Assembly (NCBI GenBank): GCA_965249765.1 | Contig: CBDFMR010000005.1 | Span: 1,922,001 to 1,986,000 of the forward strand | Source: CBDFMR01 sp965249765 | GTDB taxonomy: Bacteria; Bacteroidota; Bacteroidia; Chitinophagales; Saprospiraceae | DNA: 64,000 bases | Direction of reading: 5' to 3' | Shown: in pieces, positions 55,252 to 64,000 of the stretch | Layout of the letters: every line of letters starts with the position of its first letter | Numbering within the stretch: the stretch's first letter is position 1 | Notes under the pieces: model-generated | Seen by the model: only the letters and a program-made list of their open reading frames with translations | Told to the model about the DNA's origin: nothing | Databases searched by the model: none | Program-made: the position numbers and the translations under genes

Positions 55252-56234
55252 TTATACTGCCTTCTCAATGGCAAAGTAGAGCACCTAAGAAGTCCTTCCA
55301 TCTTTGATGTCTCGGAGTAGTGGATTTTTTCTACGGTAAATCCCTTTTCCTCAAGTTGACGATTTACTTCTCCAAACTCATCCTCGTTATCACCAGAAAC
55401 TATGACATCAGGCCTAATGGAAAATACATTGCTATTCATATTGTACATCTGCAGGCTTGAAATCTTTATAGCGTTATCCTCACCTCCAAACTTATCCATC
55501 ATCTCGTGAGCTTGATCTTTATTCTCAAAGCCATCGATGAAGATGATGCAGTGGTCATTCTTGCCCAATGGTTGAAAAGCGCAGTCAAGGTGGAGGCTGT
55601 TTTTCTCAGGATACCTGTCCGACTTATATAGAGGGACACCTACAATTTTTTTATCTGGAAATTTATCCTGAAGATATGTGATTGCGGCTTCGTTGCTACG
55701 GTTGCATCTCATACGTTCAGTTCCCTTGGCGGGCTGTCCTACGTAAATAGTGTCATGTATTGGCATGACATCACCACCTTCGATTTTTACACTCTTTGGT
55801 GGAAACCAAACCTCTTGTCCTATACGGCTTACGATATCTCTAATTGCAAAGAACTCAGATTGTCTTTCGATGGTACCCATGTTGGACTTAATAAAGACGT
55901 CATCAATGACAAACCCAATGTCACGGGTGTAAATTTGATTGGTGCTAGGAAGTGTGATGGGCTGAAAAACTTTGACATTGTACTTCGCTAATACTCTGGC
56001 AAATTCATCATTCTCTCTTCTAAGATCTGTTTCCAAGGGATAGGTGCCGGCCATGATGTGCTCTCGGGATTTTGGATCGGTAATCTTGTCTTTGAGAGGA
56101 GCCTCCTCATTGTGCCAGTTATTTGGATCTACATAATTCATAAATGGAGTGCCCAAGTCTCGTGCTGTTCCCAGTATCACTGCCTCTAAAGGTGCAGTCT
56201 CATCACGAATCTGTATATCTATGGTTTCTTTCAT
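55248..56234 (-). CDS. DDAH/arginine-deiminase-like amidinohydrolase
   Basis: 328 residues of the same amidinotransferase fold. Motifs: TNQIYTRDIGFVIDDVFIKS (conserved Asp/Arg region), VKIEGGDVMPI (Glu/Asp), SLHLDCAFQPLG (catalytic His) and the C-terminal nucleophile in GLLRCSTLPLRR. Substrate could be arginine, methylarginine or agmatine-like; citrulline made here could feed CtlX, an inference from the operon. It is the first gene of the ctlX-fructosamine kinase-nnr run. Confidence 0.85.
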   Translation of the reverse strand: MKETIDIQIRDETAPLEAVILGTARDLGTPFMNYVDPNNWHNEEAPLKDKITDPKSREHIMAGTYPLETDLRRENDEFARVLAKYNVKVFQPITLPSTNQIYTRDIGFVIDDVFIKSNMGTIERQSEFFAIRDIVSRIGQEVWFPPKSVKIEGGDVMPIHDTIYVGQPAKGTERMRCNRSNEAAITYLQDKFPDKKIVGVPLYKSDRYPEKNSLHLDCAFQPLGKNDHCIIFIDGFENKDQAHEMMDKFGGEDNAIKISSLQMYNMNSNVFSIRPDVIVSGDNEDEFGEVNRQLEEKGFTVEKIHYSETSKMEGLLRCSTLPLRRQYN

Positions 56235-56300
56235 CGTACAGCGAAAATATGGAATCAGATGATATCACATACTCTGAGAAAGGAATATTAATTTTGTGCT

Positions 56301-56714
56301 ATGAAAATTTGTAACGTGTCGTGGCTCATTATCCTTCTGGGACTCATGAGCTGTCGACCTAATAATAAGAGTGATATGGAGTTGGGAGATGTAGAGAGTA
56401 GCAAGGGAGATTTGGTCCATGTAGTCTACTTTGACCTTAAGGACGGAATGTCGAAAGACAGTGTGAAAATGTTGATCGACGAAATTGAAAGATTGAAAGA
56501 AATACCCAGCATAAGGAATCTTGAGATCGGAAAATTTACAGACCTGGACGATAAAAGAGCAATGTCACATCTGGAATTGGTGATGTCCATGAGCTTCAAT
56601 AGTCAGGAAGATTATAATTCTTATCAAATTCATCCGATACATATTGGACTGAAGTCAAATTGTAGACCATTTATAGCTGGTCCGCCAGTGACTTATAATT
56701 ATATCATTGAATAA
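56301..56714 (+). CDS. Dabb-domain lipoprotein
   Basis: 137 residues. A lipoprotein signal with lipobox LLGLMSCRPN (Cys about 18) is followed by a stress-responsive A/B barrel (Dabb) domain (LVHVVYFDLKDGMSKDSVKML; HLELVMSMSFNSQEDYNSYQ; IHPIHIGL). Such domains form small dimeric barrels of unclear role. It starts 66 nt from the divergent DDAH-like gene and ends 7 nt before the FAD-oxidase ATG, so the two rightward genes form an operon. Confidence 0.85.
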   Translation: MKICNVSWLIILLGLMSCRPNNKSDMELGDVESSKGDLVHVVYFDLKDGMSKDSVKMLIDEIERLKEIPSIRNLEIGKFTDLDDKRAMSHLELVMSMSFNSQEDYNSYQIHPIHIGLKSNCRPFIAGPPVTYNYIIE

Positions 56715-56721
56715 GATACCC

Positions 56722-58104
56722 ATGAATATTGTAGAAAAAATAAAAGAGGCGATTGGTGACGATAAGGTATTGACAGGCGAGCAATTGTCGGATCGCTATA
56801 GTCATTTCTGGCACATGGATGAAAATCTAAGAGCCAAGGCATTAGTGACGCCATCGAGTACTGATGATGTTAGCAATGTGTTGAGGATTTGCCATGAAGA
56901 GAGCCAGCCGGTAGTTGTTCATGGTGGATTGACCAATCTTGTAGGTAGTACAGTCTCTACCGATGATGATGTCATTATATCGTTGGAGAAGATGAGCCAG
57001 ATCGAAGAAATTGATGAGGTGAGTCGCACGGTTACTGCTCAAGCGGGAGTCGTACTAGAGACAGTACAGAGAGCTGCTGATGAAAAGGGACTATTGTTGC
57101 CGCTTAATTTTGGCGCCAAAGGATCAGCACAAGTGGGAGGTGTAATCTCTACCAATGCCGGGGGCTTGCGAGTCTTCAGATATGGCATGACAAGACAGTT
57201 GGTTCTTGGCCTGGAAGCCGTTCTTGCGGATGGAACCGTCATAAACTCCCTCAAGAAGATCATCAAGGATAATTCTGGTTATGACTTAAAACAACTCTTT
57301 ATTGGTAGTGAAGGCTCGCTGGGAATCGTTACCAAGGCTGTCTTTAGACTCTTTGAAAAGCCATCACGGAGGTGTAGTGCTTTCGTGTCAATGGATAACT
57401 TTCCTCAGGTACAGTCCTTCTTAAAGCTCTTAGGTCAGAAGTTACAAAATAATCTGAGTGGGTATGAATTGATATGGGGTGATACCTATAAGACCATGAC
57501 CTCCCCACCAGCTAGCCCAAAGCCTCCACTACCTGATGGTAGCAAATATTATGTGCTCATCGAGACCTTAGGTAGTAGCGATTCCGAAGATCAGGCCATG
57601 TTACAGTGCCTGGAGATGGCCATGGAAAAGAATATTATCACTGACGCTGTGAAAGCTGATGGTGACTCAGACATGCAGTGGTTTTGGCGTATTCGAGAAG
57701 ATGTCCATGTCTTGTCATCGGTATGTGCGTATGATCAGCACTTCGATATCAGTTTGCCCTTGGTTGCGATAGGTGATACCATAGATATGATTAGTGAAGA
57801 ACTGGCACAACAAGACGGAGTTGAGCATGTCTTTACCTTTGGTCATGTAGCGGATGGGAATATTCATTATATCATTGGGAAGGATAATGATAGCAATGAG
57901 CTGAAGGAGAGGATCGATAGAATCGTGTATACACCGTTGAAAGCGTTGGGCGGGTCGGTTTCTGCGGAGCATGGAATAGGCACACATAAAAAAAAGCACC
58001 TGACCGTGTCTAGGACGGATGAGGAGCTTCTGTTAATGAAGAGGCTCAAAAATGCTCTCGATCCGCACCACATCCTGAATCGTGGGAAGATCTTTGATGT
58101 GTGA
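56722..58104 (+). CDS. FAD-linked 2-hydroxyacid oxidoreductase (GlcD-like)
   Basis: 460 residues. The FAD_binding_4 domain (about 35-215) includes VVHGGLTNLVGSTV, GGVISTNAGGLRVFRYGMTR and GSEGSLGIVTKAVFRL. The FAD-oxidase C domain carries FGHVADGNIHYI and SAEHGIGTHKKKHL with substrate and metal histidines. The ATG at 56722 (MNIVEKIKEAIG) fits better than the upstream TTG. Oxidation of D-2-hydroxyglutarate, D-lactate or glycolate is possible; substrate is undetermined. Confidence 0.9.
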   Translation: MNIVEKIKEAIGDDKVLTGEQLSDRYSHFWHMDENLRAKALVTPSSTDDVSNVLRICHEESQPVVVHGGLTNLVGSTVSTDDDVIISLEKMSQIEEIDEVSRTVTAQAGVVLETVQRAADEKGLLLPLNFGAKGSAQVGGVISTNAGGLRVFRYGMTRQLVLGLEAVLADGTVINSLKKIIKDNSGYDLKQLFIGSEGSLGIVTKAVFRLFEKPSRRCSAFVSMDNFPQVQSFLKLLGQKLQNNLSGYELIWGDTYKTMTSPPASPKPPLPDGSKYYVLIETLGSSDSEDQAMLQCLEMAMEKNIITDAVKADGDSDMQWFWRIREDVHVLSSVCAYDQHFDISLPLVAIGDTIDMISEELAQQDGVEHVFTFGHVADGNIHYIIGKDNDSNELKERIDRIVYTPLKALGGSVSAEHGIGTHKKKHLTVSRTDEELLLMKRLKNALDPHHILNRGKIFDV

Positions 58105-58249
58105 CAATATAATAGATGCTGAGAAGTCGATATTTCGAGAAACCGAGATTGATAAGTATAAAGTAATAAGACATAAGACGATAGACTGGAGACTTCGAGA
58201 AACAGGAAAGTCAGGAAGTAGAAAAAATAAGTACCTAGTATCAAGATTT

Positions 58250-58294
58250 GTGTATCAAAAAGATGGAAAACCAATAAAGCTAAAATACACTACA
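58250..58294 (+). repeat. 45-bp displaced copy of an IS1634-internal segment
   Basis: This 45-bp tract is identical to 59301-59345, inside the IS1634-type transposase relic, where it encodes VYQKDGKPIKLKYTT. It stands alone here, outside any recognised element. Confidence 0.7.
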
Positions 58295-58374
58295 GGATGG
58301 CTACATATACGCAGATCACAATACGCTCTTTGCCAAGTAGTCATTAAGATCAATTCTTCGACTCCTCAATTCTT

Positions 58375-59849
58375 CGATTCCTTAATTTGAAGATGGCTCA
58401 GCGAGGTCGTCTCTTGACTTTGACACTTGTATGAGAGAAATCGTCTGAAACCCTTGCAGGATAAGGGTTTAGTTTTTTTATATGTAAATTGTATTGCGAA
58501 GACAGTTTATTTTTCTAAGAAATTATTAATATAATGTAGTTATTATGGCTATAATTCGTATTGATAAAAAGAAGTCCGGACACTATATGAGTCTGATTCA
58601 TTCCTATCGCGATGAAAACGGCGTTGCGCGAATGAAAACCCTAGCCAATTTGGGCAAGGCAGAGGACTATAACCCTGAGACACTTAAGAAAATGGGATCC
58701 AGGCTGTAATGGCAATCCCTTAGACTTGATGGGTACTGAGGTGGAGGAAGTGGGCAGGTTCAATTTTGGTTATGTGCAATTAGTTGACAGCGTGCTGCAC
58801 ACATTTAAGCTTTGACCTTTGAATACGAAGCGGTGTTGCTGATGTTGGTCGAGCGCTTTAATGTTCCCAACAGTAAACTGGCTAATTATCACAATCAGGC
58901 TGAATATTACTCGGTACAAGACATAAAACTCCATTGGTTGTACCGTGCCTTGGATAAGCTGGACCAATATAGCCACGCCATACAGCAAAGTATATATATG
59001 ACCGGTCGCAATTTATTCAATCAAAAATTAGATATTGTTTTTTATGATGTAACGACTTTTTATTTTGATAGTCGATGTAGAACAAGAAAACACATTAAGA
59101 AAAAAGGGATACTCCAAGGATGGTAAAATCTTCAAGTGGTATTAGGATGCTCATGGATCGTAACAAGCCTATCATATATTCGAGGGAAACACTGCCGAAG
59201 TCAAGACGATAAGTAAAATACTGGAACAGGTAAAGATGACCTGCAAATGGACTTTCCATTCATAGCTAAAAATGATGAAAACGGTCGTAACAATGAATGG
59301 GTGTATCAAAAAGATGGAAAACCAATAAAGCTAAAATACACTACACTAATGTACCAGGGACGGAAAGTGATCTGCACCTACATGAAAAAAGGGCACGCAA
59401 AGACCGTCATGAAAGAGAAAAACGCCTAATAAAGGCACAGTACTTCATGGACAACCCTATGACCAGTTAAAAAAGAAAGCCTCAGCATTTGAACAAAACA
59501 ACAGCTACCAGCATCAACGAAAAATAATCCAGTTAGAAGACTTGATACATCGAGATATTTACGGCCCCCAGATGCCGATAATTTCGTTATTTCTTGGCCT
59601 ATGCTGTTTATAAGGCTGATATCGGCATACTTCATTCCATCCCATTCAATAGTGATGGTTGACGAGGAAGGATTGGGATAAATTTTAAACATTTCCTCAA
59701 TCATCACATCTTTAGTGGGCGTTATGTCTGAGCAATAGGCTTCATTGGGTTCCAGTTCTATCCATCCCTTTGATGTGAGATCCTTTCCGTCAAAAGCGAC
59801 AAAGTCCGTAGGGTAACGCTTCATCCTAAACGTAAGGTTGTTATTGACC
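58375..59849. repeat. First copy of a tandem duplication, split by an IS1634 relic
   Basis: The two ends of this interval match the 421-bp tract 59850-60270: 58375-58412 equals 59849-59886 (38 bp), and 59526-59849 equals 59947-60270 (324 bp). The middle (58413-59525) is IS1634-type debris that replaced about 60 bp of the copy. The 59526-59849 part encodes, on the minus strand, residues of the sorting domain of the neighbouring arylsulfotransferase-like gene and is a pseudogene fragment. Confidence 0.8.
58545..59460 (+). pseudogene. IS1634-family transposase relic
   Basis: The start MAIIRIDKKKSGHYMSLIHS and YRDENGVARMKTLANLGKAE is the usual N-terminus of IS1634 transposases, then a TAA at 58707. 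Further pieces in other frames follow: FEYEAVLLMLVERFNVPNSK to DIVFYDVTTFYFDS (58812-59070), YHIFEGNTAEVKTISKILEQ (about 59170-59230) and YMKKRARKDRHEREKRLIKA (about 59380-59440). At least three frameshifts and one stop; parts are deleted. Non-functional. Confidence 0.8.
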
Positions 59850-59885
59850 GATTCCTTAATTTGAAGATGGCTCAGCGAGGTCGTC

Positions 59886-61550
59886 TTACTGAACATAAAT
59901 TTTTCTGGAATAACTATGACCATCAGCATTCACAACGACATAATAGAATCCAGTTAGAAGACTTGATACATCGAGATATTTACGGCCCCCAGATGCCGAT
60001 AATTTCGTTATTTCTTGGCCTATGCTGTTTATAAGGCTGATATCGGCATACTTCATTCCATCCCATTCAATAGTGATGGTTGACGAGGAAGGATTGGGAT
60101 AAATTTTAAACATTTCCTCAATCATCACATCTTTAGTGGGCGTTATGTCTGAGCAATAGGCTTCATTGGGTTCCAGTTCTATCCATCCCTTTGATGTGAG
60201 ATCCTTTCCGTCAAAAGCGACAAAGTCCGTAGGGTAACGCTTCATCCTAAACGTAAGGTTGTTATTGACCTCAAGGATGTCACCTTGAGTCGCAACTTCC
60301 ATGCCCTTGCGAGGAGTAATGTATTCCCACACTATTTCATCATCGGGTGTTAGCTCAAAGGAATAACCATGGCGACCGTCTGTCAAAAGCCTATTTCCAT
60401 TGGGCAGAACTTGTATACTTGAGAGCCCTGACGAAAACATCTTTGATGGGATGGGGTGAGTGATTGTTTCATCAAAATCATCTGGAAGAGATGCATTCGC
60501 CCCAGCGAGATATTTCCACTCATACATATCCCAAGGCGGTGTGATGATATTGGCCGTAGAAAAATCCTCTCCGACGCGATTATTGAATACACCAATTTTT
60601 CCATACATCGGATGACTTGCATCTAGAAAATCATCGATCCAATGTGTGTCATGCTGGAAGAAAAGCTTCTGGTCCATACTGTCGCCCAGATCATAAGTGA
60701 TTGGATTTCCCCATCGATACATGAGGTCTCCTCCTACATTTCCCATGCCACCAAAGTGATCAGCGGCTTGCTCGGTTGTTGTCGTCTGATCAATGATCCA
60801 TAGTTCGTTAAAATAGGGGACACTCATCATGATCTGTCCTAGATCGGCATTATAGTCAAGTGCATTGGAATGCATCCAGTCGGGATGGCCATCATCGCGT
60901 CCAAAATTTACATCGACAAGCTGAGGATTATCGGCGAGTATAGCAAAATTAGCTTTTTTTGCATCAAAGTCCTGTACAAGATGATTCCAGGTGTGCCATT
61001 CCCAGATGATATTGTCGGTTGTAGGGTCGATTTCAAAGATCCATTCGGGCCACATGATCTTTTGTGCAAGGGTAGATGTATCTCTACCTGCATCCACACA
61101 GTCTTGAGTTGTCTTTAGCTCCCATGCCAGGGCAATTATGTTTCCATTGGGTTTTACGGTAAAATCGTGATGCAACCTATTGATTTCATTGTTCATCTCA
61201 AAGCTCCATACAAGGTTGTTGTCCCAGTCTCTGATCTCGAAAATTGCCCCACCTCCACCGGCCCAAATCGCATCACCGGCTACGGTCATGTCACGCTTTG
61301 CTTTATATAAATAACCATTTTCGGTGATGTATGCTGTATTTCCTGGTCTCCAGTTATCATCATCAGACCACATGTGGACTACTTCACCACAGTTGTCAAG
61401 TAAATAAACATTGGGTTGATTATGAGGGTATATGAGGTTGTAACCATCGAAAGCTTTGTTTTGATTATAGGTAATCAGTCCCACTGTGTTTTGTCCGTAT
61501 AAGGTTATGGCAAGCGAGAAAAGGAGGAGGATGTATGTAGTTTTTTTCAT
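59886..61550 (-). CDS. Arylsulfotransferase-like secreted protein with T9SS sorting domain
   Basis: A 554-residue exported protein. A signal peptide (MKKTTYILLLFSLAITLYG) precedes an ASST-like six-bladed propeller with repeated W-containing blades (CGEVVHMWSDDDNW; NLVWSFEMNNEINRLHHD; ALAWELKTTQ; FFQHDTHWIDDF; IQVLPNGNRLLTDGRHGYSFE). HHD and QHDTH histidines are in positions used by arylsulfate sulfotransferases, but activity is unproven. A T9SS type A domain closes it (FKIYPNPSSSTITIEW...YSRKIYVQ). Its 3' end is tandemly duplicated (see repeats). Confidence 0.85.
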   Translation of the reverse strand: MKKTTYILLLFSLAITLYGQNTVGLITYNQNKAFDGYNLIYPHNQPNVYLLDNCGEVVHMWSDDDNWRPGNTAYITENGYLYKAKRDMTVAGDAIWAGGGGAIFEIRDWDNNLVWSFEMNNEINRLHHDFTVKPNGNIIALAWELKTTQDCVDAGRDTSTLAQKIMWPEWIFEIDPTTDNIIWEWHTWNHLVQDFDAKKANFAILADNPQLVDVNFGRDDGHPDWMHSNALDYNADLGQIMMSVPYFNELWIIDQTTTTEQAADHFGGMGNVGGDLMYRWGNPITYDLGDSMDQKLFFQHDTHWIDDFLDASHPMYGKIGVFNNRVGEDFSTANIITPPWDMYEWKYLAGANASLPDDFDETITHPIPSKMFSSGLSSIQVLPNGNRLLTDGRHGYSFELTPDDEIVWEYITPRKGMEVATQGDILEVNNNLTFRMKRYPTDFVAFDGKDLTSKGWIELEPNEAYCSDITPTKDVMIEEMFKIYPNPSSSTITIEWDGMKYADISLINSIGQEITKLSASGGRKYLDVSSLLTGFYYVVVNADGHSYSRKIYVQ

Positions 61551-61579
61551 ACCACAAAGTTAATGATGAAACTTAAACA

Positions 61580-62290
61580 CTATGTACTTTCAGTGTATAG
61601 TGTTTTAGTTCGATCTATGTAAGTATCCAGCTTTTGTTTCTGTTCGATTTGCGGTTTGGTTTTTATGACCAATCTTTCAACCCGTTCTCTTGCTTTTTTA
61701 ATACCATATTCTTTCAGTATTTTACCTGTCTTCTCCATCCAGTCTTTCTTCTCTTTGTTTCCTTTTATGCATAGCTTTACCAGCTTACCAATGTTCTCCA
61801 TGCCGTGATAAAAATCCAATATCATCTGTGCTTTGGGGTCTTCTGCTTCAATCCACTCAGATGCTTGTTCTCCCATCTTAGAATTTATCCGATTAATGCT
61901 CGTATCACTTATTTGTATCCCCATCAGCTTCTCAGCTATCTCTTTTCCACTTTCATAACAACAGAATTGTCCAATGAACACTAGCTTATCCTCTAAATAT
62001 GGACTAACTTTTGATCTTTTAAATTGCTCCATGTACTCGTGATTATTGTTCATTTCTACCTTTCCCGACCTTGTCGAAATGACTTTTTTTTCTTCGGTCC
62101 TTGGTAACATCCCCAAGGGATGACTCAAATATTTCTCTCGCAAACTCTTGCCAAAGCTCTTAAAACTTGGACTCCTACTCGTAAAAACTTTCCGTTCCTT
62201 TTAGGTTCTTTACATCACTCAGAAGTTGGTCAAATTGTTGGCGTAATTTAACCCAACTTGGCTTAGGAGTTTCAAGAAGCAACAATTTTC
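61580..62290 (-). pseudogene. ISKra4-like transposase relic, N-terminal and middle part
   Basis: From about 62250 the minus strand reads PKPSWVKLRQQFDQLLSDVK, then two stops within FYE*ESKF*ELWQEFAREIFE, SSLGDVTKDRRKKSHF, and after a shift near 62070 the open segment NNNHEYMEQFKRSKVSPYLE to ARERVERLVIKTKPQIEQK. It is cut after DTYIDR at about 61610, so the C-terminal GSGAIESA domain is lost. The middle matches the fragment at 10.5-10.9 kb closely. It lies 29 bp upstream of the arylsulfotransferase-like gene. Confidence 0.7.
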
Positions 62291-62412
62291 GACAAATATG
62301 AGTGTCTACGAGTGTCTAACAGACTGATAATCAGTTATTGTATTATTAGTTTTTCAATTGTAGTGGTGTACGGTTATTGGTTTTATGCAATTTTCATTGT
62401 ATCTTTGCTTTC

Positions 62413-64000
62413 ATGTTTATTAGATGTGTCAAAAAACAACGTAGTAAGAACTCCCAAATATTTTATCAATACACTTTGGCCCAGACTTCCAGGATTGACG
62501 GTAAAGTCAAGCAATTTTCCATTTTGTATTTAGGCTCAGATAAGATATTGGCAGATAAAGCCAATCGTGCCGTTGTATTGGCCATGTTAAAAAGTAAAAT
62601 TTTTGGACAACCGGACTTGTTTCCATCGAAGTATCCAAAGGAGCTCGAAGAGCTTGCTTTGGGCTACTATGAAAAATATCTTATTAAATATGAGTTGCAG
62701 GGTAAGCCCGCACCGACGTCCATACCTCCCCCACCAAACAAAGCGGAGTTTCACCGATTAGATATAAAGGGTTTGAGAGTAGAACAAGTACGTAGTTTTG
62801 GTGCAGAAAATCTATGCAAGCAAATACTGGATAAACTAGAGCTTGCCCGTTGTTTTAAGCAAATGGGATTAACTAAAGTTGAAATAAACAAAGCATTAAT
62901 AAGTATTACTGCACGAGCCATATTTGCATGCTCTGAACATAGGACAGCCCAAATTTTACAGACCAATAGCGAGCTCCAACATTGCTACCGACAGGAAGAA
63001 AAAATTACACACAAACAACTATATGCCATTGCCGATAAGTTGTACAATAACAAAGACAGAATTGATCAATTTATTTACAATAGGGTCACAGACATGTTTG
63101 GTTTAAAAGACAAACTTGTGATTTTTGATATTAGCAATACTTATTTTGAAACAAGTAAAAGACAGAGTAAAATAGCACGTCACGCAAGGAGTAAAGAAAA
63201 GCGAAATGATTGTCCAATAGTTGTATTTACGGGTGTCATAAACGCCGAAGGCTTTATACGACACTCTAGGATCTATGAGGGGAATAGGGCAGATGCAACG
63301 ACACTTGATGATATGATAAAAGATCTGGAGAAGTATGCAAAACCCGATATTGAACGCACAGTAGTCATAGACGCGGGTATTGCAACAGAAGACAACTTAG
63401 CATTACTGAGGGCCAGGAAATACAAGTATGTTTGTGTATCACGTAAACGCCTCAAAGATTATCCAGCGCAGGACGTTGATCAGCGAGTGACTATATTTAA
63501 TAAAGATGACAAGCAAAAGGTCGAGCTATACATTTTCCAGCCACAAGGATATACGGATACATGGATGTATGTTCAAAGTGATGGCAAGCGAAAAAAAGAG
63601 CAATCGATGGATGGTAAATTAGTCCAGAGATTTGAAGAAAACCTGGAAACCATAAAAAAGGCCATTGACAAAAAAGGAGGAACCAAGAAGATCGAAAAAG
63701 TATGGGAACGTATTGGTCGAGCAAAACAAAAACACCTTCGAGTATCGGGACGGTATGATATTAATGTTGAGCAGTGCCAAGGTATTGCCACGGATATGAG
63801 TTGGATCAAGAAAACATCGAAAGTAAAACAAGACAAAGCAAAAGGGGTATATTTTTTGCGCACAAATTATTCAGATCCAACCGAAAATCAATTATGGGAT
63901 ATATACAACACCATCCGTGAAGTTGAATCAACCTTTAGGTGTCTAAAAACTGACCTGCAAATTAGACCCATTCACCACCAAAAAGACGAGCGAATCAAAA
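62413..64000 (+). CDS. IS1634-family transposase (runs off the window)
   Basis: The frame is open from the ATG at 62413 (MFIRCVKKQRSKNSQIFYQY) to the window end, at least 529 residues. It shows the IS1634 layout: KVKQFSILYLGSDKIL near the start, then DKLVIFDISNTYFETSKRQ (first catalytic Asp region), RTVVIDAGIATEDNLALL (second Asp) and, near the end, IREVESTFRCLKTDLQIRPI with the catalytic Glu. No internal stop was found, so it may be active. The left end of the element probably lies near 62300, where GAGTGTCTA occurs twice in tandem. Confidence 0.88.
   Translation, partial: MFIRCVKKQRSKNSQIFYQYTLAQTSRIDGKVKQFSILYLGSDKILADKANRAVVLAMLKSKIFGQPDLFPSKYPKELEELALGYYEKYLIKYELQGKPAPTSIPPPPNKAEFHRLDIKGLRVEQVRSFGAENLCKQILDKLELARCFKQMGLTKVEINKALISITARAIFACSEHRTAQILQTNSELQHCYRQEEKITHKQLYAIADKLYNNKDRIDQFIYNRVTDMFGLKDKLVIFDISNTYFETSKRQSKIARHARSKEKRNDCPIVVFTGVINAEGFIRHSRIYEGNRADATTLDDMIKDLEKYAKPDIERTVVIDAGIATEDNLALLRARKYKYVCVSRKRLKDYPAQDVDQRVTIFNKDDKQKVELYIFQPQGYTDTWMYVQSDGKRKKEQSMDGKLVQRFEENLETIKKAIDKKGGTKKIEKVWERIGRAKQKHLRVSGRYDINVEQCQGIATDMSWIKKTSKVKQDKAKGVYFLRTNYSDPTENQLWDIYNTIREVESTFRCLKTDLQIRPIHHQKDERIK

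Noticed and set aside
59426..59929. 167-codon minus-strand frame resembling a T9SS domain protein
   Set aside because: It is a chance fusion across the duplication junction: the duplicated fragment of the arylsulfotransferase-like gene joined to IS debris, without its own start or signal peptide.

Overview
The window is chromosomal DNA of a free-living member of the Bacteroidota, most likely a Saprospiraceae-like lineage. Evidence: several secreted proteins end in type IX secretion (T9SS) sorting domains, a very large Cys-rich LamG/FG-GAP protein is present, LytTR regulators pair with LytS-type kinases and beta-propeller sensors, and one or two upstream motifs resemble the Bacteroidota -7 box (TAnnTTTG). 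Base composition is moderately AT-rich. The lineage is inferred from gene content only.

Layout. 1-7.1 kb: end of a DUF368 (PopT-type) membrane protein; groES-groEL with a clear terminator; secG; a histone-H1-like Lys/Thr-rich protein; a TfoX-N protein; an ECF42-type sigma factor and its YCII/DGPF partner, each cut by an in-frame stop; a DUF1761 protein. 7.3-18 kb: fumarylacetoacetase and a HisC-like aminotransferase (1-nt overlap), a decayed T9SS protein next to a 527-bp deletion derivative of an ISKra4-like element, nrnA, an FKBP lipoprotein, prfB with a textbook programmed +1 frameshift, a frameshifted DUF4442 gene, the trkA-trkH potassium uptake pair and a GyrI-like relic. 18-21.5 kb: divergent katG/oxyR peroxide-defence module. 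21.6-22.5 kb: nested IS relics. 22.6-34 kb: a 3264-aa secreted protein and a 429-aa L-domain protein, both T9SS cargo.

34-40.4 kb is the most distinctive region. A RAYT (REP-associated tyrosine transposase) is surrounded by REP-like palindromes that carry a GGAG tetranucleotide at the hairpin foot. It is followed by a LytTR regulator, a 178-bp MITE with perfect 9-bp target duplications, and two sensor kinases whose 3' ends are identical over about 399 bp. 40.9-58.1 kb is ordinary metabolism: fatty acid desaturase, adenosine/adenine deaminase, ferredoxin plus U32 peptidase, acyl-CoA synthetase plus hydrolase, Hsp15-like S4 protein, PPK2, DUF58, thioredoxin, DUF3810, Nnr, fructosamine kinase, CtlX, a DDAH-like hydrolase and an FAD-linked oxidase. 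58.1-64 kb is an IS graveyard: IS1634 relics inside a tandem duplication of the 3' end of an arylsulfotransferase-like T9SS protein, an ISKra4-like relic, and an apparently intact IS1634-family transposase running off the window end.

A recurring theme is gene decay. At least six non-IS genes carry stops or frameshifts (sigma factor, YCII partner, DUF4442, GyrI-like, T9SS relic, propeller kinase), alongside several IS remnants. I saw no tRNA, rRNA, CRISPR array or classical defence island. The best candidate for an underdescribed system is the RAYT/REP unit at 32.4-36.0 kb.
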